Notes under the pieces: model-generated
What the model saw: only the letters and a program-made list of their open reading frames with translations
Told to the model about the DNA's origin: nothing
Databases searched by the model: none
NCBI GenBank assembly: GCA_002070955.1
Contig: MWEK01000003.1
Span: forward strand, 1-64,000
Length of the DNA stretch: 64,000 nucleotides
From: Planctomycetes bacterium ADurb.Bin069
GTDB taxonomy: Bacteria; Planctomycetota; UBA8108; UBA8890; UBA8898
Direction: 5' to 3'
Shown here: in pieces, positions 22,539 to 30,376 of the stretch
Position numbering within the stretch: the stretch's first letter is position 1
How the letters are laid out: the number at the start of each line of letters is the position of its first letter
Program-made: the position numbers and the translations under genes

Positions 22539-25283
22539 ATGCGTTCGCTTCGACGCCTCGGCTGCCTCGCCGTCTTCTGCGGCACGGCGCCGCTCCTTGC
22601 GGCCGCCGCGCAGTTGCGCTGGGAATTCGAGCGGCCCGACGACCTCGAGGGCTGGCTGCCGAACGGGCACCTGGCCGAGGTGCGCGCTGCGGACGGGGCG
22701 CTGCGCGCCACGGTGGTCGACTGGGATCCCATGATCGTCATGACCCTCGCCGAACCCCTCGCGGCCACGCCGACCCAGTGCGTGGAGATCCGCATCGAGA
22801 CGGCGGCCGGGGGCGCCGGCGAGCTTTTCTGGACCGGCGCGACCGAGGGGAAGTACGGCGGCTTCGAGCAGAACAAGGCCACGCCGTTCCAGATCGAACC
22901 GGGCGCCCGCGTTTACCGCCTGCGGCCTTTCTGGCAGGCCGAGGGCCGGATCAAGAAGCTGCGGCTGGACCTTCCGCCCAGGGGCGCGGCGCCCGCGGCC
23001 TACGCCATCGATTACATCCGAGTCGTGGAAACCGGCGCCGCCGGAGCGCCGGTTCCCGCCGCGTGGACTTTCGATGCCGGCCTCGAGGGCTGGTCGATCG
23101 ACGGAGAGGGCGCGCTGCGCGCCGCGTCGGGCGGGTTGCGAGCCGACCTGGCCGCGGGCGCGCGCCTCGCCGCGCCGCCGGTGGCGATCGATGCGGCCAA
23201 GCACGCCTTCGTGAGCTTCCGAATGGCGACCTCCGCCCGGGGCGCGGGCGCCATCGTCTGGGCCGCCGATGCGGCCAACGGCTGCGGCGAGGCGGAATTC
23301 GCTCTGGCCGGCGATGCCGCCCCGCGCGTCTATAACGTGCCGGTCTGCGGCGATGCCCGCTGGCGAAACACGATTGTCTATCTCGCCATCGAACCGGCCA
23401 GGGACGCCGCTTCCGCGGTGACGATCGACTGGCTGCGCGTGACGGACGAACCCGCGGGCGAACCCGACGCGGCGGTCGAACGCTTCTTCCTGGCGGATCC
23501 CCTGCCGCGCGCGGGAAGAATCTGCACCCTCGCCGCGCGCCTGGCCAATCGCGGCGGCGGCCAGGTACGCGGCCTGCGGCTCCGCCTCGCGCTGCCTGAG
23601 GGAGCGCGCCGCGCCGCGGGCGAGGAGGAGACCAAGGAAGTCCCGCCCTTCGATTTCTACGAACCGGCCAGCGTCTCCTGGCGCGTCGTGCACGGGGCGG
23701 CGGGCCCCGCGCGATTCGCCCTCGTCGACGCGGCGACGGGGGAGGAACTGGCCGCGGTAGTCGAGCGCTTCCTCCCCGCCCTCGACCTTCCCGAGGCGGC
23801 CTACGTTCCCGAACCGAAGCCGGTCCGCGGGGCGTTCGAGGTGGGCGTCTACTACTTTCCGGGATGGAATTCCTCCGAGCGCTGGCAGCCGCTCCGCGCG
23901 TATCCCGAGCGCACGCCGGTTCTCGGGTTCTACCGCGAGGGCGACCCTGAGGTCGCCGACTGGCACATCAAGTTCGCGGTCGAGCACGGCATCACGTTTT
24001 TCTGCTACGACTGGTACTGGAACCGGGGCGATACGCAGCTCACCCACGCGCTCCATGACGGCTACTTCAAGGCGCGCTACCGGAGCCTGCTCAAGTTCTG
24101 TCTGCTCTGGGCCAACCACGCGCCCACGGTGCACTCGCCCGAGGACAATGCCGCCGTCTGCCGCTACTGGATCGAGAACTACTTCAGGCGGCCGGAGTAT
24201 TTCAAGATCGACGCCAGGCCGCTCCTGGTGATCTTCGATCCCGGGAGCATGAAGCGCGACCTAGGGATCGCGGGCAGCCGCGAGGCCATCGCCCTCTGGC
24301 ACAGGATGACGCGCGAAGGGGGCGCCGGGGAGGTGCTCGTCGCCGGCTGCGGCACCCCGGGCGCCGCCCTGGAGGACCTCAAGGCCATGGGGTTCGACGC
24401 GGTGACCGGCTACAACTGGCCGACCTGCGGAGCCGGCGGCCGCAACCGCGTCCCGTACGCGGAGATCGCCCGCGCCCAGTACGACGCCTGGTGGCTCCCA
24501 ATGGCCCGCCGAAACCTCCTGCCGGTCATCGTGCCGGCGAGCCCGGGCTGGGACTCGCGGCCGTGGCACGGCGCCAAGGCGTTCGTCCAAACCGAGCGCT
24601 CGCCCGCGGCCTTCGCCGAGCACCTGACCCTTGCGGCGCGCTTCGCCCAGGAGACCGCGTCGCCCAGGGTCGTCCTCATCGAGGCTTGGAACGAATGGGG
24701 CGAGGGTTCGTACTGCGAACCTCACAAGGAGTACGGGTTCGCGCACCTGGACGCCGTGCGCCGGGTTTTCTGCCCCGGCGCCGAGGCGCACACCGACATC
24801 GGTCCCGGCGACGTGGGGCTCGGGCCCTACGATGTCGCGCCGCCCCCGCCCGCGGCGACCGCGTGGTTTTTCCACAGGGAGGGCGACACACGCGGCTGGT
24901 CGGCCCTGATGGGCATCGCCGGTCTTGCCGCCGCGGACGGCGTTCTCCGCGCCCGGACGACCACGCAAGACCCGGCGCTCGTCTGCGCGACGCGCGCCCC
25001 CGCCCGGGAGTTCACGGCCATGGAGATCCGCATGGCGGTGCGCAACGCCCGTCCGGGCGACGAGCTCCAGCTTTTCTGGAGGTCGCCCTTCGCCGCCATG
25101 AGCGAGGCGGCCAGCATGCGCGCCGCGCTCCGGGACGGCGGCGCCATGCACTCCTACCGGCTCGATCTGGGCGCCCACGCGCGCTGGCGCGGCACCGTGA
25201 CGCAGCTCCGCCTCGACCCATGCTCGACGCGAGGCGCCGAGATCGCCATCGAGTCGATCCGCCTGCTCGCCCCCGGATCGTGA
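22539..25283 (+). CDS. Secreted GH99-like (WbsX-type) glycan-active protein
   Basis: This 914-residue protein has a signal peptide (MRSLRRLGCLAVFCGTAPLLAAAA) and two N-terminal beta-sandwich domains (about 25-165 and 170-305) that look like duplicated carbohydrate-binding modules. A catalytic TIM barrel follows at about 420-750. It starts with GVYYFPGWNSSERW, has CYDWYWNRGD in the middle and ends with IEAWNEWGEGSYCEP, the carboxylate-rich segment typical of GH99-like/WbsX proteins. A third beta-sandwich (about 770-910) closes the protein. GH99 enzymes are endo-alpha-mannosidases or mannanases and WbsX-type members are tied to surface polysaccharides; which applies here is not decided by sequence. 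CGGGAGG before the ATG at 22539 sets the start. Confidence 0.87.
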   Translation: MRSLRRLGCLAVFCGTAPLLAAAAQLRWEFERPDDLEGWLPNGHLAEVRAADGALRATVVDWDPMIVMTLAEPLAATPTQCVEIRIETAAGGAGELFWTGATEGKYGGFEQNKATPFQIEPGARVYRLRPFWQAEGRIKKLRLDLPPRGAAPAAYAIDYIRVVETGAAGAPVPAAWTFDAGLEGWSIDGEGALRAASGGLRADLAAGARLAAPPVAIDAAKHAFVSFRMATSARGAGAIVWAADAANGCGEAEFALAGDAAPRVYNVPVCGDARWRNTIVYLAIEPARDAASAVTIDWLRVTDEPAGEPDAAVERFFLADPLPRAGRICTLAARLANRGGGQVRGLRLRLALPEGARRAAGEEETKEVPPFDFYEPASVSWRVVHGAAGPARFALVDAATGEELAAVVERFLPALDLPEAAYVPEPKPVRGAFEVGVYYFPGWNSSERWQPLRAYPERTPVLGFYREGDPEVADWHIKFAVEHGITFFCYDWYWNRGDTQLTHALHDGYFKARYRSLLKFCLLWANHAPTVHSPEDNAAVCRYWIENYFRRPEYFKIDARPLLVIFDPGSMKRDLGIAGSREAIALWHRMTREGGAGEVLVAGCGTPGAALEDLKAMGFDAVTGYNWPTCGAGGRNRVPYAEIARAQYDAWWLPMARRNLLPVIVPASPGWDSRPWHGAKAFVQTERSPAAFAEHLTLAARFAQETASPRVVLIEAWNEWGEGSYCEPHKEYGFAHLDAVRRVFCPGAEAHTDIGPGDVGLGPYDVAPPPPAATAWFFHREGDTRGWSALMGIAGLAAADGVLRARTTTQDPALVCATRAPAREFTAMEIRMAVRNARPGDELQLFWRSPFAAMSEAASMRAALRDGGAMHSYRLDLGAHARWRGTVTQLRLDPCSTRGAEIAIESIRLLAPGS

Positions 25284-25359
25284 CCGCCGGCGGCGCCGCG
25301 CCAAGGGATCGGCCACCCCCGCCGGGTCTCGCGCACCCCGCGGCCGGCGCTGTTTTCCC

Positions 25360-25389
25360 TTGATTTCGCGGCCGTTTCGCGCCTACAAT
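25360..25389 (+). promoter_or_regulatory. Candidate promoter with long leader
   Basis: TTGATT at 25360-25365, 18 bp, then TACAAT at 25384-25389. It sits in the 448-bp gap 25284-25731, and the dockerin gene starts only at 25732. The only other thing I see in this gap is a possible 87-codon ORF (25472-25735). Confidence 0.5.
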
Positions 25390-25471
25390 CACGATATACG
25401 ACGGTAATCGATCGGTTTGGGCAGGCGGCTACCGCGGTCCTCGAGCTCTTTTCGCGCCAAGAGGACAAACC

Positions 25472-25735
25472 ATGAAATGTGGCCGCGAGTCGGGCGCGGC
25501 CGGCACGAACGCGCCGGTCGAAGGCGGCGTGACGCCGGTCGTCCGGATGCGCGCGGCCGCCGACTCCCACCTCGATCCCTTGGCCCGAGCCCGAGCAGCG
25601 GCGAGGGCCGGCGTGCTGCGATCCACGGAAGGGCGGGCGGCCCGTGCCGTCCACCCCCTTGTCGTCTATTCCCGCCGGCGGACGCGGCGGGCATTTGGAG
25701 CCTCCCAAAGGGGAGGAGAAGGGAGATTGCCATGA
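25472..25735 (+). CDS. Possible small upstream ORF coupled to the dockerin gene
   Basis: An ATG preceded by AAGAGGA with six-base spacing opens an 87-codon frame. Its stop (TGA 25733-25735) overlaps the start of the next gene as ATGA, the classical layout for translational coupling. The product is basic, with many Arg and Ala residues and no signal peptide, and I recognise no family. Third positions are GC-rich over the first 60 codons but less so over the last 25, which cover the Shine-Dalgarno region of the next gene. It could be a true small protein, a leader peptide that controls the dockerin gene, or chance in a GC-rich leader. Confidence 0.35.
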   Translation: MKCGRESGAAGTNAPVEGGVTPVVRMRAAADSHLDPLARARAAARAGVLRSTEGRAARAVHPLVVYSRRRTRRAFGASQRGGEGRLP

Positions 25736-28497
25736 AACGCGCATGGTTGGCGGCGGGTCTGCTCGTTTGCTCTTCGGCGCTGCTTGCCCGCGGAGGATGG
25801 GAAGACCCGCCCGGCGGGTGGGTCTATGTCTACGATGCCGACCCCGGGCAGGATGCCTACATGCCGGGCTTCTGGCAGATAGGCTGCCTCGACGGGGAGT
25901 GGATGCGCGGACAGTCATCGGATCAATGGGACGGCAACGCGCCCGGCGAGGGCGCCGTGCCCCACGGCGGAATCGGGGTCAAGCAACTCCCCGGGGAGGG
26001 CGAGGACGGCGGCGATGCCTGGGTCCTGACCCTGGAGGACGTGGGCGATCCCACCAAAGCGCCCTACAACCTGCCCGATCCCTCGAACCGCAAGCTGTTC
26101 CTGCTGAGGGACGTGACCGGGGAACTCTCCCTGGCCGAGGGCGTCACCATGTGCTTCCGCTTCAGGCTGGACCCCGCTCCGCCCACCGCGGCCTGCGTCG
26201 CCTGTCCCTTTTTCGGCAACGGCTTCGGGCTCAACAGCAGCAGCGACAACAAGGGCATGATCGGCTACGCGGAGCGGGGCGTCGCGACGCTCAACTTCGC
26301 CATCGACGACAACCAGCAGATCCAATTCCTGCGGAACACCACGTTGATCGACATCGGCGGCAGCGGCACGGAATGGGTCACGCTCTGGCTCGCCGCTGAG
26401 CTCGTCAACCCGGCCACCGGCGAGCTCAAGCTCGCCATGTTCATGAACGGCAGCGACGACTTCGTCGCGGGCTACGAGGACACCCTGCACATCGACTCCC
26501 TCAAGGCCTACGAATCAGCGTCGAACAATCCCACCAACGCCTACATCAGCGTCGGCTGCCCCGCCTCCGGTCCCGACGGCGCCTGGCAGTTGGACTATTT
26601 CTGCGTCGCCTCGGGATACCACCACGCGAAGATCGCGGTGCAGGGTTGCCCCGGGGAGATCGGCGCCGTCGTCGACGGCTCGAACGTGAATCTCGCCTGG
26701 GACAACAAAGGCGTGACGGTGCAGTCCTTCAAGATCGAGCGCGACGGCGTCGTCCTGGCCGCCGCGCACCCCGGCGCGAGCACGGCGTATACGGATGTCG
26801 GCGTCCCGCCGGGCCTTCACGAATATCTCGTGACTCCCACGATCAGCGGCCGGACCTGCCCGCCCATGAGAACGACCATCGACCTTTGCCCCGCGGGCTT
26901 GAACTGCGCCGTCCTGGCTCAAACGGTGACGTTGACGTGGGTCGATCGCATTGTCTACGAGGCCCTCGCCATCACCCGCAACGGAGCGGAGATCGCACGG
27001 CTGCCGGGAACGGCGACGTCCTTTTCCGACACCCTCGCCGCCGACTTCGGCGATGTGACCTACGCCGTCGTTCCGACCGACGGCGCCTGCGCCGGAGCAA
27101 CATGCACCGTCACCGTCAACCCGCCCGTCCCGGCGGAGACGGTCGACTTCGGCCCGCCCGAGGGCGGCTGGGGATACGTGTACGACCCGCGGCCCGGCGA
27201 CGCGCCCGAGGACGTGCTCCGGTACGAACCGGACCATACCCTCCCCGGCGAGGGCGGTTGCCTGGACGGCACGTGGCGCCGGCATGACGGATCGGACACC
27301 TGGGACGGCACGGCGCCCGGCGAGGTCGACACGGCGACCGACCACAATCAAGACGGACTCCTGGACGGCCCGGCGCCGGGCGGCATCGGGCTGACGGTGT
27401 TGCCGTCGGGCGGCCCGGGCGGCGCGCCCGCGGCCGTCCTGTCCTTCGAGGATGTCGGCGACCCGAGCACGACGGCCTTCAGGTTCGACGGCCGGGCGCT
27501 GCGCTGGGCCGACTTGGTCGATCCGCTGATTCCGGGCTCGGGCTCGAACCGCAAGCTCTTCATCGGCCATAACTTCAACGACCTGGCGGAGGATCCCTGG
27601 GTTCCGAACTGCCTCCTGGACGACGGCGCCACCTTCAACGTGCGGCTGCGGCTCACACCCGCCGACGAGGTGCTGGACTTGCCGCGCGCGGGGGTGCAGG
27701 CCCCGGACGGCATTCCTCCGCAGAGCGACGGCAAGGGCCTTCTCATGTTCTTCTGGCGGTCCGGGTTCGAGAATCCGGCCGACCCGAATCGCAAGCTCTC
27801 GGTCTACCTCTACGCCGATGCGGCGGGCAATGCGTTCCTCGAGCTCAACAGCGGCACCTTGAACGATGTCATGAGGATTTATCTCGGCCCCGACCCTCAG
27901 GACGCAACGCGGTTCGTGAATCTCTGGATCACAATTGAGCGGCCCGATCCCGAGGAGATGCTGCACCGCGTGACCGTGTACCTGAACGGCGTCGCGACGC
28001 CCTTCGCCCGGAAGACCATGCTTCTCCACCAGGGCGGCAACGAAGGCGAGTCCGGCGCGGGCAACGTGGTCATTATGGGCTCGAAGTCGTCGCCTGGAAC
28101 CGCGGCCTTCCAGATCGATTTCGTCAAAATCGCCGCCGGCGTGCACGCGCCCACCCCGTTCATCCCCCAAGGGATCGGCGTTCACACGGGCGACAGCAAC
28201 AGCGACGGGAAGGTGGACATCGCCGATGCGATCCATGTCCTGGGATACCTGTTCGGCGGGGCGGCGAAGCCTCCGCCCGCCTGCGCCAAGGCGGCCGATG
28301 CCAACGGCGACAACAAGCTGGACATCGCCGACGCGGTGAGCATCCTCGGCTATCTCTTCAGCGGCGCGGCCATGACGGCGCCCGACCGCACGCCCATCAC
28401 CGCGGACTTCAATCCCGCGTCCTGCCAGGAATACGACCTGAAGACCGTGCCGGCGCAGATCGGCGCGCTGGACGGCTGCGCGCAACCCTGCAAGTGA
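25732..28497 (+). CDS. Secreted two-unit protein with C-terminal dockerin pair
   Basis: This 921-residue protein has a signal peptide (MKRAWLAAGLLVCSSALLA). It contains two similar laminin-G/concanavalin-like units (about 20-300 and 465-800); each opens with GGW-YVYD and carries CLDG-W, SD-WDG-APGE, GGIG, EDVGDP and SNRKLF. Two fibronectin-like domains lie between them (about 300-460). Two dockerin repeats (GDSNSDGKVDIAD and ADANGDNKLDIAD, about 818-875) and a Cys-rich tail ending CAQPCK close the protein, very similar to the tail of the 13430 protein. No catalytic residues are apparent, so binding or scaffolding is more likely than hydrolysis. AGGAGAAGGGAG at 25714-25726 supports this start; the frame is open upstream to 25417 without support. 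Confidence 0.87.
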   Translation: MKRAWLAAGLLVCSSALLARGGWEDPPGGWVYVYDADPGQDAYMPGFWQIGCLDGEWMRGQSSDQWDGNAPGEGAVPHGGIGVKQLPGEGEDGGDAWVLTLEDVGDPTKAPYNLPDPSNRKLFLLRDVTGELSLAEGVTMCFRFRLDPAPPTAACVACPFFGNGFGLNSSSDNKGMIGYAERGVATLNFAIDDNQQIQFLRNTTLIDIGGSGTEWVTLWLAAELVNPATGELKLAMFMNGSDDFVAGYEDTLHIDSLKAYESASNNPTNAYISVGCPASGPDGAWQLDYFCVASGYHHAKIAVQGCPGEIGAVVDGSNVNLAWDNKGVTVQSFKIERDGVVLAAAHPGASTAYTDVGVPPGLHEYLVTPTISGRTCPPMRTTIDLCPAGLNCAVLAQTVTLTWVDRIVYEALAITRNGAEIARLPGTATSFSDTLAADFGDVTYAVVPTDGACAGATCTVTVNPPVPAETVDFGPPEGGWGYVYDPRPGDAPEDVLRYEPDHTLPGEGGCLDGTWRRHDGSDTWDGTAPGEVDTATDHNQDGLLDGPAPGGIGLTVLPSGGPGGAPAAVLSFEDVGDPSTTAFRFDGRALRWADLVDPLIPGSGSNRKLFIGHNFNDLAEDPWVPNCLLDDGATFNVRLRLTPADEVLDLPRAGVQAPDGIPPQSDGKGLLMFFWRSGFENPADPNRKLSVYLYADAAGNAFLELNSGTLNDVMRIYLGPDPQDATRFVNLWITIERPDPEEMLHRVTVYLNGVATPFARKTMLLHQGGNEGESGAGNVVIMGSKSSPGTAAFQIDFVKIAAGVHAPTPFIPQGIGVHTGDSNSDGKVDIADAIHVLGYLFGGAAKPPPACAKAADANGDNKLDIADAVSILGYLFSGAAMTAPDRTPITADFNPASCQEYDLKTVPAQIGALDGCAQPCK

Positions 28498-28507
28498 TGC
28501 GCCGCGC

Positions 28508-28549
28508 GATCCCGGCTCCGAGGGCGCCTATGCCCTCGGAGCCGGGATC
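28508..28549 (+). terminator. Strong 17-bp hairpin after the dockerin gene
   Basis: Bases 28508-28524 pair perfectly with 28533-28549 around an eight-base loop. It lies 10 bases past the stop of the dockerin gene. No T-run follows; instead a TATAAT comes at once. It may act as a factor-assisted terminator or protect the mRNA 3' end, and it separates the two genes. Confidence 0.55.
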
Positions 28550-28551
28550 GG

Positions 28552-28557
28552 TATAAT
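28552..28557 (+). promoter_or_regulatory. Perfect -10 box TATAAT of the next gene
   Basis: TATAAT ends seven bases before the ATG at 28565. A normal start point would fall on or next to that ATG, so the mRNA would be leaderless. The -35 region lies inside the preceding hairpin and shows no good TTGACA. Confidence 0.45.
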
Positions 28558-28564
28558 GCGTGTT

Positions 28565-30334
28565 ATGACCAAATTTCCACTGATGCGCGTGATCGCGGCC
28601 GCGGTCCTCCTCGGATCCGCCTCGGCCGCCTCCCAAGCGGCGCCCGAGGCGCCCGGCGCCGCGGACGAATTCCGTTGGACTCCCGGCGATCCGCCGGGCG
28701 GGACGGAAGGTTTCGCCCGCACCACCGCGGGGGGCTTGGACGCCGTCCTGCTCGCGGCGGAGGCGCGGAAGGCCGTGGACATCTCGGCGCTTTACCCGTG
28801 GAACGAGGCCACCGGCCCGCTCACGCTGCGCCTCGTGTTCCAACTCACCAAGCCGCCCCGGGGCAAGACGCCCCTTCTCTCCAAGTGGCGCCTGATTCCG
28901 GGCGGCAGATCCTTCGAGGTCGGGCTCATGCCCGACGGCCGGCCGTACTTCGATGTCAGCGGATCGGGCCACTGGGACGGGGAAGGGCTGGAGATCGCCG
29001 GCGCCTGCCGGCTCCTTCCGGGAAAGCCGTACGCCGCGGCGGCGGTCTTCGAGCCGGGCGCGCGCATGGCGCTCTTTGTGAACGGGCGCCGGTACGCGGC
29101 CGCGGACGCCCACGTGCCGGCCCGCTTGTGCCCGACGACGACTCCGGTGCTGCTCGGCGCGCAGCCGCCGGGCGATCGCTGGGCGGATGCGGCCATCGCC
29201 CTGGTTCTGGTCGATCGCCGTGTATTGTCCGCGGAGCGGATCGCCGCTTGGGCCGCCGCGCTGGGACTGACCGATCCGCTCCCGGAAATCGAGCCGGCCG
29301 TGCGGGACGGCCGCATGGATCTGACGGTCGTCCGGCGCGACACCATGGACTACCTAGGGCGCCTCCAGGTCGAGGGCGCGGCGTACGGCGTCCTGCGCCA
29401 GACCGCGCTGGACGACGCCCCCGTCACGCTCTACGCTTCCTGCGACGCGGCTTGGACGCGCGCATGCATGGGCGAGGAACTCGTGAAAACCCTCACGCCC
29501 GAGCAGCGCCGCCAGTGGATCGCCCACATCAATTCCTTCGCCCACGAGGACGGAACCTATACCCGCGACCGCCGCCATTCGCTGGAGCACGGCAACGGGA
29601 TGGTCATCGGCGCGCTCGCCGTCCTGGGCGGCCGCCAAGAGCATCCGGTGTCGCTCTACGAGTCCTTCGACGAGGAGCACGAGATCGCCCCCTGGCTGGA
29701 GCGCATCCGCTGGGACCGCCAGTGGTCGGCTTCGCATCTTTTCTGGGGCGGCATGCATTGCTACAGCATGTCGCGGCGCTGCACGGACGCCTGGAGAACG
29801 CTCGTCTTCCAGTGGCTGGACGACAATCTCGATCCCGCCACGGGCTGGTGGCGCAAGGGCGTCCCGCAGGCCGGGCTTCCCATCGAGGTTCTGGGCGGCG
29901 CCGCGCACATCTGGCCGATCTACCAGCACCACAGCCGGCCGTTCCCCTACCCCGAGCGCGTCATCGATTCCATTCTCGCCATGCAGCGGGCGGACGGCGC
30001 TTGGCTCGGGTTCTCCAACTACATGGATCTGGACGCGCTTTACGGCCTGGCCTACATGCGCACATGCGCCCCGAACTATCGCGCCGAGGACATCGCCGCG
30101 GCGGCGCGGCGCCACGGGCGTCTCGTCATGGCGCGTTACCCGGCCTTCCTGCCGGGAGCGCCCGATGTCCACACGGTGCTCGCCCTGATCGGGACCTTGG
30201 CCCTGCTGCAAGAGCTCGCGCCGGAGAGCTTCCGCGACACCGTGCGCTGGTCGGACATCTTCAGCGACCGGCGCTTCTACCGCACCGATCTGGTCGAAGC
30301 CGCGGGGGAGGCGGCCGGCGACCGGCAACGCTGA
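28565..30334 (+). CDS. Secreted LamG-like plus alpha/alpha-toroid protein of unknown function
   Basis: This 589-residue protein has a signal peptide (MTKFPLMRVIAAAVLLGSASA). A laminin-G/concanavalin-like domain follows (about 40-225), recognised by LSKWRLIPGG, PYFDVSGSGHWDG, MALFVNGRRYAAAD and PVLLGAQ, and then an all-helical domain (about 250-580). The helical part contains HINSFAHEDGTYTRD, WSASHLFWGGMHC and AMQRADGAWLGFSNYMD, which resemble alpha/alpha-toroid enzymes (terpene-cyclase/prenyltransferase or glycosidase folds). I cannot name the family. Met codons at 28556, 28565 and 28583 are in frame; 28565 is chosen because the TATAAT overlaps the first ATG. No ribosome-binding site is present. 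It converges on the 1,208-residue unknown protein. Confidence 0.8.
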   Translation: MTKFPLMRVIAAAVLLGSASAASQAAPEAPGAADEFRWTPGDPPGGTEGFARTTAGGLDAVLLAAEARKAVDISALYPWNEATGPLTLRLVFQLTKPPRGKTPLLSKWRLIPGGRSFEVGLMPDGRPYFDVSGSGHWDGEGLEIAGACRLLPGKPYAAAAVFEPGARMALFVNGRRYAAADAHVPARLCPTTTPVLLGAQPPGDRWADAAIALVLVDRRVLSAERIAAWAAALGLTDPLPEIEPAVRDGRMDLTVVRRDTMDYLGRLQVEGAAYGVLRQTALDDAPVTLYASCDAAWTRACMGEELVKTLTPEQRRQWIAHINSFAHEDGTYTRDRRHSLEHGNGMVIGALAVLGGRQEHPVSLYESFDEEHEIAPWLERIRWDRQWSASHLFWGGMHCYSMSRRCTDAWRTLVFQWLDDNLDPATGWWRKGVPQAGLPIEVLGGAAHIWPIYQHHSRPFPYPERVIDSILAMQRADGAWLGFSNYMDLDALYGLAYMRTCAPNYRAEDIAAAARRHGRLVMARYPAFLPGAPDVHTVLALIGTLALLQELAPESFRDTVRWSDIFSDRRFYRTDLVEAAGEAAGDRQR

Positions 30335-30376
30335 TCGCGTCGACGCCGGCCGGCGGGGGCAGCCCGGGGCGCCCCT

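Noticed and set aside
26515..28485. 656-codon open frame antisense to the second dockerin gene
   Set aside because: No start signal or family motif; the sense strand has a signal peptide, repeats and dockerins.
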